A DNA stretch of 64,000 nucleotides. It comes from RYN-230 sp963717125. GTDB taxonomy: Bacteria; Actinomycetota; Actinomycetes; Streptosporangiales; Streptosporangiaceae. The translations under genes were made by a program, and so were the position numbers. Position 1 is the stretch's first letter. The number at the start of each line of letters is the position of its first letter. The stretch covers positions 310,001 to 374,000 of the forward strand of contig CAVQVG010000013.1 in the NCBI GenBank assembly GCA_963717125.1, read 5' to 3'. The notes beneath the pieces were generated by a model, which searched no databases, was not told the DNA's origin, and was given only the letters and a program-made list of their open reading frames with translations. Of the stretch, positions 43,897-52,300 are shown piece by piece.

Positions 43897-46438
43897 GGCG
43901 TTCCTCCGGTTCCTCCACAACGTTCCAGGATGCCCCGGCTGGCTCGGCCGCGGAGCCGGGTGGCGGATCTGCTGGCAGCGACACCAGGAAGGCTGCCCCG
44001 GGCTGGGCGGGCGCCGCGACCAGCGTGCCGCCGTGCGCCTCGACGATGCCGCGGGCGATCGGCAGTCCCAGCCCGGTGCCGGCCACGTCGGTGGTGCCGC
44101 GGACCCGCGGCTCGAAGATCTTCTCGGCCAGCCCCGGCGGGATGCCCGGGCCGTGGTCCCGGATCTCGACCTCGGCCCACCCCGGGGCGCCGGACCGCAC
44201 GGTCACGTCCGTGCCGCGGGATGAGGCGCCGTGGCTGGCCGCGTTCTCCAGCAGGTTCACGAAGACCTGCTCCAGCCGGTCGTGATCGGCCCAGACCGGC
44301 TCCAGCCCGGTCTCCAGGTGGATCCGGGCCGACCGCTTGCCGGACAGGCAGTTCGCCGCCGCGCCGACGACCAGCGGCAGCTCACACCAGTCCCGCTGCA
44401 GGCGCAGCACGCCCGACTCGATCGCGGTCGAGTCGAGCAGGTCGCCGACCAGGCGTTCCATCCGCGCCGACTCGGCCGCGATGGAGCCGAGGAAGCGCCG
44501 GGTGGACTCCGCGTTCCAGGTCAGGTCGGGCTGGCACAGCGTCGAGGCGTAGCCGTGGATGGCGGTCAGCGGGGTGCGCAGCTCGTGGCTGAGCGAGGAG
44601 AGCATCTCCCGCTGGATGCTCTGTGACCGCCGCAGCGCCGCCGCCTCGCGCTGCGCCGTCTCCAGCGACTCCGTCTCCAGCGCCAGGGCCAGCGATCGGC
44701 TGGCGTCGTCCAGCAGTTCCAGCGCGTCCGCGGTGACCGCCTTGCCCTCGCCCCAGCACGCGACCAGGGCGCCGCGCTGGCCGGGCAGCCGCAGCGAGCG
44801 GGCGGCCAGGCCGGGCTCGATCAGCCGGGCCGGCACGTCACCGTCCGCGCCGAGCACGGCTCCGGCCGCCTCGTACAGCCGGGGCAGCACCACCGCGGCG
44901 GGCCCGGGATCACCGTTGACGGGCCGGTGCGCGATGCACCGGCACTCCAGCGCCGCGCCGTCGGTCCCGATCACCGCCGCGCTGTCCGCGCCCAGCCCGG
45001 CCAGCAGCGCGAGCAGGGAGATCTCCAGGCCGCCCTGCACCCGTTCCGGGCCGGCCAGCGTCTCCAGCAGCCCGCGCAGCGATTCGAGCACCCGGTTGCG
45101 CCGGGACACCTCGGTGAGCAGCCGTTCCCGCTCGATCGCGGACGCGGCGTAGCTGAGGTAGATCGTGGCCAGTTCCAGCCGTTCCGGGGCCGGGTTGCCG
45201 GGCGAGGCGGCGTACCCGGAGACCGTGCCGAGCACCCCGTTGCTGCCCACGATGGGCGCGGCCCAGGCACTGCGGATGCCCGCGGCGGCCGCCGCGGCCG
45301 TGCCGGCCTGCCAGGCCGACCGGGCCTGCAGGTCATCCACCACGACCACGGCGCCGTCCGCCGCGGCCAGCCCGGCCGGGCCGCCGTCCGGGCCGACCGG
45401 CAGCGCCGCGTTCACCGTCAGCAGTTCGGTGGGCAGCCCGGTAGCGGCCATCCGGCGCAGCACCGGCCGCTCGCCGGTGGTCTCCAGCAGGTGCACGCAC
45501 AGCATGTCCTGGTCCAAGGCGCCGGCCATGGCCGAGACGATCAGCGGCAGCGAGGCGGCCGGCTCGGCTTCGGACAGCTGGTCGGCCAGGCTCTGCAGCC
45601 GCCGGATCTGCCGGCTGGCGATGGAGTCCACCTCCACGCCCGACATCAGCGCGACGATGTCGCTGCGCTGCACCTCGACCGGGGAGACGTCGGCCACCGC
45701 GCGGCCGTCGCGCAGCACGATGATCCGGTCGGCCAGCGCGAACACCTGTTCCAGGTCGTGCGACGCGAGCAGGACGCTGGCGCCCGCCTCGCGGGTCTCC
45801 CGCAGGATCGACTCGACCAGCGCGGTCTCGGCCACGCCGAGCGAGGCCGTCGGCTCGTCCATCACCAGCAGCCGCGGCGGGGTGAGCAGCGCCCGGGCCA
45901 GCGCGACCAGCTGCCGCTGGCCGCGCGACAGCACCCGCAGCGGCACGTCCAGATGCAGGTCGTGCGCGCCCACCCGGCGCAGCACGGCGGCCGCCTCCTC
46001 GCGCATCGCGCTCTCGGAGACCACCCAGCGGCCGGGCCGGCCGAGGAAGATGTTCGCCACCGCGTCGAGGTCGTCGCACAGCCCGTGCTCCTGCCACACG
46101 GTCTCCACGCCGGCCCGGCGCACCAGGGCCTGCCGGGGCGGCATCGGCCGCCCGGCCAGCAGGACCTCGCCGGCGTCGGCGTCGAGCACGCCCGCGATGG
46201 TGCCGATCAGGGTCGATTTCCCGGCCCCGTTGCCGCCGGCCACCGCGACGATCTCGCCGTGGCCGACCTGCAGGCTGACCGCGCGCAACACGGTGAGCGG
46301 CCCGAACGTCTTGGTCAGCCCGCGGACGTCGAGCAGGGTGGTGCCGCGGACCGGCGCCACCACGGGCCCAGCGGGCGCCGTCGCACGGCGGGCGCGCGCC
46401 ACGGCACGGCCGGACCAGCTCACCAGCGTCTCCGTCAC
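43886..46438 (-). CDS. Fusion of sugar-type ABC ATPase domain with GAF-like domains and histidine kinase
   Basis: One 850-residue polypeptide joins two systems. Residues ~35-270 are a single ABC ATPase domain of the sugar-uptake type: Walker A GGNGAGKST (68-76), Q-loop VWQEHGL, signature LSRGQ (170-174), Walker B LLVMDEP (190-196) and switch His227. Residues ~286-440 and ~455-590 look like GAF domains. Residues ~605-830 are a complete kinase: H-box SHELRTPL (His618), N-box VNLLENAASHG, G1 DHGPGIP and G2 GTGLGLPIA. No membrane segment is present. The kinase part resembles the KdpD C-terminus. Usual RbsA/XylG ATPases have two ABC domains in tandem; here the second is replaced by the sensor kinase. 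First gene of the four-gene operon; start GTG. Confidence 0.92.
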   Translation of the reverse strand: MTETLVSWSGRAVARARRATAPAGPVVAPVRGTTLLDVRGLTKTFGPLTVLRAVSLQVGHGEIVAVAGGNGAGKSTLIGTIAGVLDADAGEVLLAGRPMPPRQALVRRAGVETVWQEHGLCDDLDAVANIFLGRPGRWVVSESAMREEAAAVLRRVGAHDLHLDVPLRVLSRGQRQLVALARALLTPPRLLVMDEPTASLGVAETALVESILRETREAGASVLLASHDLEQVFALADRIIVLRDGRAVADVSPVEVQRSDIVALMSGVEVDSIASRQIRRLQSLADQLSEAEPAASLPLIVSAMAGALDQDMLCVHLLETTGERPVLRRMAATGLPTELLTVNAALPVGPDGGPAGLAAADGAVVVVDDLQARSAWQAGTAAAAAAGIRSAWAAPIVGSNGVLGTVSGYAASPGNPAPERLELATIYLSYAASAIERERLLTEVSRRNRVLESLRGLLETLAGPERVQGGLEISLLALLAGLGADSAAVIGTDGAALECRCIAHRPVNGDPGPAAVVLPRLYEAAGAVLGADGDVPARLIEPGLAARSLRLPGQRGALVACWGEGKAVTADALELLDDASRSLALALETESLETAQREAAALRRSQSIQREMLSSLSHELRTPLTAIHGYASTLCQPDLTWNAESTRRFLGSIAAESARMERLVGDLLDSTAIESGVLRLQRDWCELPLVVGAAANCLSGKRSARIHLETGLEPVWADHDRLEQVFVNLLENAASHGASSRGTDVTVRSGAPGWAEVEIRDHGPGIPPGLAEKIFEPRVRGTTDVAGTGLGLPIARGIVEAHGGTLVAAPAQPGAAFLVSLPADPPPGSAAEPAGASWNVVEEPEERRGG

Positions 46439-46468
46439 TACCCGGGGGTCATTAGCACGCGCTTGTTA

Positions 46469-46497
46469 CCGCAGGGTGAATGCAGCGATTACTGCGG
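46469..46497. promoter_or_regulatory. Candidate operator upstream of the ABC-kinase operon
   Basis: CCGCAG (46469-46474) and CTGCGG (46492-46497) form an inverted repeat with a 17-nt spacer, about 30 nt upstream of the fusion-gene start. The whole 46439-46548 gap is the only place for the promoter of this operon. Binding by the encoded response regulator is a guess. Confidence 0.35.
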
Positions 46498-46548
46498 CGT
46501 AGCCTAACCGGGCCGGCTGACCTCAGCCAGAGCTGACGGCGGCTGACC

Positions 46549-47781
46549 TCAGGCCGGGGTGACCACGTACTGCCGCAGGCACAGGTCGTGGAACGTCACC
46601 GGGCCGCGCGGTCCGGGCACGTGGTCCACGTTGATACCGGTCTCCGGGACGCCGCGCAGCCGGAAGCCGTCCAGCAGCCGGGTGCTGGCGTTCCAGAACG
46701 CGCCGGTCCCCCGGTAGCCGTGGAGGAACTCGGCCGCGGCGGCCGGGTCGGCGGTGACGATGCTGGCCGCGAGCCCGGAGGTGCACGCGTTGGCCAGGCC
46801 GGCCGCCGCCGCCGGGCCGTCCGCCGGGGCGATGGTCACGGTGGCCTCGTGCCCGCTGTCCAGGGCCCACTCGTGGCCGAGCGGGTGGGCGTGCGGTGGC
46901 AGCGACGGGGTCACGCCCAGGCCGCGGAGCGCGTCCAGCACGCCGGGCAGCCGCTGGTCCCACACGTCCGCGCAGATGAGCAGCAGGTTCAGCCGGTTGC
47001 ACACGCCCAGCCGGTCCAGGCTCGTGGTGACCAGCTCGGTGGCCAGCGCCGGGTCGGCCGCCCGGTCCAGGTACAGCACGCCACCGCCGTCGGCATGGGC
47101 CAGCGTGCGCACCCCGCTGGCCGCCGCCGCGGCGGCCAGGGTGCGCGTGGTCTCCCCGCTACCGCGCAGGATGACCAGCGGGATCAGCCCGGGCTGGCGG
47201 ACCAGCTCGACCGCGGCCTCCCGGTCCGCCGACCGGACCAGCTGGACCGCGCCGGGGTCGAGCCCGGCGGCGGCCACCGCGGGCGCGATCACCTCGTCGG
47301 TGAGCGCGGCGGCCGACCGCAGCGCCGCGCCTCCGGTGCGCAGCACCCCGGCGTTGCGCGACTTGAGCAGCTGCGAGGCGATGTCGATGGTCACGTTGGG
47401 CCGCGCCTCGAAGTTCGCCCCGATCACGCCGACCGGCACCCGGCGCTCGGTGAGCAGCAGCCCGCCGGGCAGCTCGCCAACCGGGCTGCTGTCGGGCGGG
47501 AACGGCGCCTCGGCCAGCAGCCCAAGCTGCCGGGCCATGTCCTGCAGCCGGGCCCGATCGAGTCGCAGCCGGTCCAGCAGCCCGCGGCCCAGCCCGGCCG
47601 CCTCACCCTCGGCCATGTCCGTGGCGTTGGCCGCCAGCACCGGCTCGGCCCGCTCGGTGAGCAGCGCGGCCATGCCGCGCAGCGCGTGGTCGATGATGGC
47701 GTCGGCCGCCCCGGACAGGCTCCCGGCCGCGGCCGCGGCGGCCTCGCCGCAGGCGAGCACTGCCTTCTGTGCGTCAGACAC
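46549..47781 (-). CDS. Glutamate-5-semialdehyde dehydrogenase-like protein (ProA family, divergent)
   Basis: ProA reduces glutamyl phosphate in proline synthesis. The 410-residue protein has VPVGVIGANFEARPNVTIDI, LKSRNAGVLRTGGAALRSA, LVILRGSGETTRTL, VRTLAHADGGGVLYLDRAAD, the catalytic Cys in LDRLGVCNRLNLLLI, and GTGAFWNASTRLLDGFRLRG. The C-terminal block GINVDHVPGPRGPVTFHDLC differs from standard ProA (usually GI(S/T)...HARGP(M/V)G...), so it may be a paralogue with another substrate. No proB or other proline gene is adjacent. Start is GTG 47781 with a weak ribosome site. Confidence 0.8.
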   Translation of the reverse strand: MSDAQKAVLACGEAAAAAAGSLSGAADAIIDHALRGMAALLTERAEPVLAANATDMAEGEAAGLGRGLLDRLRLDRARLQDMARQLGLLAEAPFPPDSSPVGELPGGLLLTERRVPVGVIGANFEARPNVTIDIASQLLKSRNAGVLRTGGAALRSAAALTDEVIAPAVAAAGLDPGAVQLVRSADREAAVELVRQPGLIPLVILRGSGETTRTLAAAAAASGVRTLAHADGGGVLYLDRAADPALATELVTTSLDRLGVCNRLNLLLICADVWDQRLPGVLDALRGLGVTPSLPPHAHPLGHEWALDSGHEATVTIAPADGPAAAAGLANACTSGLAASIVTADPAAAAEFLHGYRGTGAFWNASTRLLDGFRLRGVPETGINVDHVPGPRGPVTFHDLCLRQYVVTPA

Positions 47782-47808
47782 GAGGCCGAGCCTATTACGC
47801 GCTGCTCA

Positions 47809-48774
47809 TTACCCCCACGACCAGTGGAAGCCGACCACGGAACGCTCGATCGACCGCAGGTACCGGTGCACCGAATGCTGGTTGTCCGGGACGACCAGCT
47901 CCTGGTCCAGCACACCGCCTTCCATCCCGTCCCACATCGCCCACCAGATCGCGGCGGGCAGCTGATCGGGGTGGAACTCGATGCGCATGTCGAAATTCTC
48001 CAGCGTGGACATGACCGCGCGGCGGTATTGTCGCTCGCCGCGATCGGCCGAGCCGCTGCCGTAGTGATAGGAGGTCAAGTACTCCAGGGTCAGCGTCTCG
48101 CCCAGGCTGAGCGTGCGGGTCAGCGGGATATCGGTCGCGTAAACGACATCACCGATCCGGTGGAACGGCCCGGGCGGCCCGGCGCAGCCCTGGCCGAGTT
48201 CCAGGCTTACCGCGTTGGTGTCATACAGATAGGGAATGGTGTCCAGGCCGTCCACAATGGCCTCGACCACCTGCAGCGTCCGGGTCCGGGCCGGCATCCG
48301 GTCCGCCCCGACGTAGACGTGATCGTGCAGCGACACCGTCTGGTGCCGCCGCGGGCCAAGCTCGCTGACCACCTTGGCCACCGCCCCGGAGCGCATCGCC
48401 CGCGGCCCGGCCAGCACGGTGATCCGCCCACTGCCCCGCCACAGCCGCCACAGCCGGTCCTCCTCCTGCGGCGAGAAACCGAAGGCCGCGACGAACAGGG
48501 CCAGCGTGGCCCGGCTCAGCACCCGCCCGGACAGGGCCCGGCCGACGGTGTCCTTGAGCTGCCGGGCGAGCACGTCCGAACTACCCGTGGCGCGCGGGGC
48601 ATTCCACAGGTGATGCGCGAGCACATTGGCTACTGCGAGGTGGTTGATCGCGCCCGGCCGGGTGCGTTCCGCGCGCGATTCCCACACTTGCCGGTATCGC
48701 CCCGGCCGCAGCAGTAATTCGCGCAGGTAGCGTCCGGCGGCCTGGCGGCCAGCGGCAAGCTGCGGCTCAGTCAC
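47809..48774 (-). CDS. Hypothetical protein, possibly regulatory
   Basis: This ~321-residue soluble protein is not recognised. Its N-terminal third (YLRELLLRPGRYRQVWESRA, INHLAVANVLAHHLWNAP, LSRATLALFVAAFGFSPQEE) looks like the helical helix-turn-helix-like region of some actinobacterial regulators. The rest (VSLHDHVYVGADRMPARTRT, VVEAIVDGLDTIPYLYDTNA, TRTLSLGETLTLEYLTSYHY) is mixed alpha/beta with a possible cupin-like C-terminal stretch. The GTG at 48774 is chosen; a TTG at 48786 is equally possible because neither has a strong ribosome site. It lies 27 nt upstream of the ProA-like gene on the same strand and may be co-transcribed with it. Confidence 0.6.
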   Translation of the reverse strand: MTEPQLAAGRQAAGRYLRELLLRPGRYRQVWESRAERTRPGAINHLAVANVLAHHLWNAPRATGSSDVLARQLKDTVGRALSGRVLSRATLALFVAAFGFSPQEEDRLWRLWRGSGRITVLAGPRAMRSGAVAKVVSELGPRRHQTVSLHDHVYVGADRMPARTRTLQVVEAIVDGLDTIPYLYDTNAVSLELGQGCAGPPGPFHRIGDVVYATDIPLTRTLSLGETLTLEYLTSYHYGSGSADRGERQYRRAVMSTLENFDMRIEFHPDQLPAAIWWAMWDGMEGGVLDQELVVPDNQHSVHRYLRSIERSVVGFHWSWG

Positions 48775-48938
48775 AAGAAGACCCAATCAGCACATTGCGA
48801 ACTTACTGCGACTTACCCGCTCTAGCCTATGACGCAGATCTCGCCGGGGGGGATGGGCTACGGGCGAGACGGCGACAGGGGGACTGGGGGGCGGGCTGCC
48901 GCAGGCTGGTCCGCCCCCCTACCGCCGGGCTCCGCGGC

Positions 48939-49796
48939 TCAGAACAGCACCGACGCCAGCGTGGCCAGCTCGGTGAAACCGACCTTCCGGTAGACCGCCC
49001 GGGCGGGCGCGTTGAAGTCGTTCACGTACAGCGACACCACCGGCGCGACCGAGCGCAGCGCTTCCTGCACCACGGCCGCCATCCCGGCCACCGCCAGGCC
49101 GCGGCCGCGCAGGTCGGGCCGGACCCAGACACCCTGGACCTGGCAGGCGTGCGGGGTGACCGCGCCGATCTCCGCCTTGAACATCACCCGGCCGTCCTCG
49201 ATCCGGGCGAACGCCCGGCCCAGCCCGATGAGCTCGGCTACCCGGCCCCGGTAGGCGGCGCCGCCGTCCAGGCCGAGCGGTGACACCCCGACCTCCTCGG
49301 TGAACATGGCCACCGAGGCGGGCAGCAGCACCTCGAGCTCGTCCGGCCGGACGCGGCGCAGGCGCGGGTCCGGGGCGGTGTGCGGCGGCCCGGAGATGGC
49401 CATGACCGGCTGGCTGTCCCGGATCTCCCGCGGCGAGCCCCAGTACGGGCGGAGCAGTTGCCACATCTGCGCGACCGCCTCGGCCGGCCCCACGATGGAC
49501 GAGCACCGCCTGCCCTGCATCCGGGCGCGGCCAGCGAACGCGGTCGCCGCGGCCTGGGTAGCCGCCACCGGGACCAGGTTGACCCCCGCGTAACAGGCCG
49601 AGGTCAGCTTGCCGCCAGGCAGGTAGCCCCACATCTGGCCGCCTAGCCGGACCGGGTCGAGGCCAGCCTCGCGGACCCGGGAACTCACAAAGACGTTCAC
49701 CACCGGGTCGCGGTCGCACAACTCCAGCACATCGCCGAGGTCGCGGTCGTTGAGCAGGCGCAGCGACGATGACCGCAGCGCCTTAGTGCGCAGCAC
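48939..49796 (-). CDS. GNAT family N-acetyltransferase with DUF4081 domain
   Basis: The 285-residue protein has an N-terminal DUF4081 domain (LRLLNDRDLGDVLELCDRDP, VNVFVSSRVREAGLDPVRLG, GQMWGYLPGGKLTSACYAG). A C-terminal GNAT domain follows, with the acetyl-CoA-binding motif VWVRPDLRGRGLAVAGMAAV and the LYVNDFNAPARAVYRKVGF segment. In Streptomyces-type genomes this gene follows ispG (dxr-rseP-ispG-GNAT-proS). Here it is ~7.8 kb from ispG, with a sugar-transport island between. GTG at 49796 with GGAAG upstream. The acetylation substrate is unknown. Confidence 0.88.
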   Translation of the reverse strand: MLRTKALRSSSLRLLNDRDLGDVLELCDRDPVVNVFVSSRVREAGLDPVRLGGQMWGYLPGGKLTSACYAGVNLVPVAATQAAATAFAGRARMQGRRCSSIVGPAEAVAQMWQLLRPYWGSPREIRDSQPVMAISGPPHTAPDPRLRRVRPDELEVLLPASVAMFTEEVGVSPLGLDGGAAYRGRVAELIGLGRAFARIEDGRVMFKAEIGAVTPHACQVQGVWVRPDLRGRGLAVAGMAAVVQEALRSVAPVVSLYVNDFNAPARAVYRKVGFTELATLASVLF

Positions 49797-49846
49797 CCTT
49801 CCAGAGTAGCGGGCGTTCCGGTGGGTCGCCCACGGGCCAGCCACGG

Positions 49847-51400
49847 TCAGCTGGACGCCGGCGGCGGCAGCGCCGGGCAGGTGGCGTTGACCTGCCCGGG
49901 CCGGGTGGGCAGCGCCCCGGTGGCCAGGTACCGGTTCAGGTAGCCGTTCACGCAGGTGTTCGGCGGCTGGGCCAGCGACTGCCCGTGATTGCCGCCGCCT
50001 TCCACCACGACCATCCGGGCGGTCGGCAGCAGCCGGTGCGCGGCCTGCGCGCCCGCGTACGGCGTGGCCGGGTCCAGGGTGCCCTGGATCATCAGGATGC
50101 CCGGCAGGCCGGCCCCGCGGATCCGCAGCGGCCGGGCCTGCCCGCGCACCGGCCAGAACGCGCAGGCGGCGTTGAACCAGGCGTTGTCCCAGGCCTGGAA
50201 CGGCGCGGTGCGGTACACCTTGCGCGTGTCCGAATTCCAGAACGCCCAGCTCCGCGGCCAGTTGACGTCACTGCACTCCACCGCGTTGTAGACGGCGAAC
50301 TCGTTCTCGCTCTGAACGCCCTCGGCTCGGTACTGGCTCACGATCTGCGCGGTGGATCCGCTGTGGGCGTACGTGGCCAGGGCCGCCGCCAGCCCGGGCC
50401 ACAGCGCGTTGCTGTACCCGCCCTGCAGGAACGTGTCGTCGAAGTCGTCCGCGCCGATCACCTGGTCTACCGGGTGGGCCTGCAGCCGGGCCCGGGCCCG
50501 GTACCAGGCCTGCTGCACCTGGGCCCGGGTGGCGCCGAGCCGGTAGCTGGCGTTGTGCGCGGCGACCCAGGAGAAGAACGCCTCCATCCGGCCCTGGAAC
50601 GCGTAGTCCTGGCCGATGTTGTCCGCGTACCAGGCCCCGTTGGGGTCGACCACGGAGTCCAGCACCATCCGGCGCAGCCCGTGCGGGAACAACGTGGCGT
50701 AGACCTGGCCCAGGTACGTCCCGTAGGAGTAGGCGAAGTAGCTGATGGCAGGCACGCCGAGCGCGGCCCGGATCGAGTTCATGTCCCGGGCCGAGTCCGC
50801 GGTGGTCAAGTACGGCAGCAGCCAGCCGTAGCGCTGCTGGCAGTCCGCCGCGTAACCCTTGGCCCGGTTGACGAGGAGTTGCTCGGCGCTGGCGTTAGGC
50901 GGAATGTAGTCCGGTCTGAGGCTGGTGAAGAAGGACGGGTCGCAGCTCAGCGCCGGCACGCTGCCGCCCACCCCGCGCGGGTCGAAGCCGATGATGTTGT
51001 AGTCGGCGGCCACCTGCGGGTTGAGCCCCTGGGCGACGAACGCGGCCAGGCCGCGCCCGGGGCCGCCCGGGCCGCCCGGGTTGACCAGCAGGTCGCCCTG
51101 CTGCTGGCTGGCCGGCGCGGTGGCGGCCACCCGGGACAGCGCCAGGGTGATCTTCCGGCCGTTCGGCCGTGCGTAGTCCAGCGGCACCTGGAGGCTGGCG
51201 CACTGCAGGCTGGCCCCCTGCACCAGGCAGGAATGCCAGTGCAGCGGGCCCGCCGCGGACCGGGCCGCCCCGGGGCTGGCCGCGGGCGAACTGCTGCCGC
51301 CCGCGCTGCCGGCGGTCGCGGTGCAGCCCGCGACGGCCAGCAGCAAACCGCATGCGGTGAGCCGGGACAGCCGGGAAACCCGGCGCAGCGATGTCAGCAC
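49847..51400 (-). CDS. Alpha/beta-hydrolase lipoprotein, tripeptidyl aminopeptidase-like
   Basis: The 517-residue protein has a signal peptide and lipobox (LLLAVAGC), so it is a surface lipoprotein. The hydrolase core includes LLVNPGGPGGPGRG (oxyanion region), YNIIGFDPRGVGGSVPALSC, the nucleophile elbow FAYSYGTYLGQVYA, and the C-terminal TAP-like domain. The Asp lies in IQGTLDPATPYAGA and the His in VVEGGGNHGQS. These are the S33 family features of Streptomyces tripeptidyl aminopeptidases (SlpD/SlpE/Tap class), which trim tripeptides from secreted proteins. Length is normal. It follows the GNAT gene on the same strand with a ~50-nt gap. Confidence 0.92.
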   Translation of the reverse strand: MLTSLRRVSRLSRLTACGLLLAVAGCTATAGSAGGSSSPAASPGAARSAAGPLHWHSCLVQGASLQCASLQVPLDYARPNGRKITLALSRVAATAPASQQQGDLLVNPGGPGGPGRGLAAFVAQGLNPQVAADYNIIGFDPRGVGGSVPALSCDPSFFTSLRPDYIPPNASAEQLLVNRAKGYAADCQQRYGWLLPYLTTADSARDMNSIRAALGVPAISYFAYSYGTYLGQVYATLFPHGLRRMVLDSVVDPNGAWYADNIGQDYAFQGRMEAFFSWVAAHNASYRLGATRAQVQQAWYRARARLQAHPVDQVIGADDFDDTFLQGGYSNALWPGLAAALATYAHSGSTAQIVSQYRAEGVQSENEFAVYNAVECSDVNWPRSWAFWNSDTRKVYRTAPFQAWDNAWFNAACAFWPVRGQARPLRIRGAGLPGILMIQGTLDPATPYAGAQAAHRLLPTARMVVVEGGGNHGQSLAQPPNTCVNGYLNRYLATGALPTRPGQVNATCPALPPPASS

Positions 51401-51452
51401 TTAGCCATCCTGCCCGATGCAGCACGCCCCACGAGCCGGATCGCTCGCCGGG

Positions 51453-52300
51453 CTAACTCGCCTGCTGGCCTTCGGCCTGCTGGGCTTCCTGGCGCTGGCG
51501 CTCCTCCAGGGCCCGCCGGTACTCCTCGATGACGATGTCGTTCAGTTCGGTGACCGAGGTGTCGCGGCCATCTTGTCGAAGGTGATCTCGCCATGCTGCA
51601 GCAGGTTGATCCGGTCGCACACCTCGAGCGCCTGGCCGTAGTTGTGCATGATCAGGATCATCGAGACCTCGCCCTGCCGCTTCAGGTCCTTGACCAGTTC
51701 CAGGATCATCGCGCCTTCCTTGGCGCCCATCGCGGCCAGCGGCTCGTCCAGCAGCAGCACCTTGGCGGCGGAGGTCACCGCGCGGGCCACCGCGATAGCC
51801 TGCCGCTGGCCACCGGACAGCCTGGCCACCGGGGCGTCCACGGACGGGATGTCCACCCCGATCCGGTCCAGCTGCTCTTTGGTGGTGCGCTTCATGCTCC
51901 GGTTGGACAGCAGCCGGAACCTGGTCCGCTCCCGGTTCAGGAACATGTTCTGGTAGACGGTCAGCTCGTTGATCAGCGCCAGGTCCTGGTACACGGTGTC
52001 GATGCCGACCGCACGGGCCTCGTCCACCGTCTTGAACGAGACTTCCTTGCCCTCCAGGATGATCTTGCCGGAGGTGGGCGGCTGGAAACCACAGATGATC
52101 TTGATCAGGGTGGACTTGCCCGCACCGTTGTCGCCCAGCAGCCCGAGCACCTCGCCCTTGGCCAGGTGCAGGTTCACGTCGTGCAGCGCGCGGACCGCGC
52201 CGAACCGCTTGCTGATGTGCTCGACCCGGAGCACGTCGCCCTGGGCATCGGCCACCGCCCCGCCGGTCGTGGCCGGGGTCGGGGTTGGCTCTGCCGACAT
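51453..52300 (-). CDS. Sugar ABC transporter ATP-binding protein (single domain, FrcA-like), with apparent frameshift
   Basis: The protein couples ATP hydrolysis to sugar uptake. Motifs are Walker A GDNGAGKST, Q-loop VYQDLALINELTVYQNMFLN, signature LSGGQRQAIAVARAV, Walker B LLLDEPLAAMG and the switch His in LIMHNYGQALEVCDRI. The open frame stops at 51542 with a nonsense tail. Adding one base near 51570 continues GRDTSVTELNDIVIEEYRRA, a normal C-terminus for this family, to a stop at 51453 (282 residues). It has one ABC domain, unlike RbsA/XylG, and so likely acts as a homodimer. Its start overlaps the permease stop by one base (TAATG). Confidence 0.88.

Noticed and set aside
40618..46507. Long plus-strand frames over the ABC-kinase operon
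   Set aside because: Shadows of the minus-strand genes; no conserved motifs and no ribosome sites.
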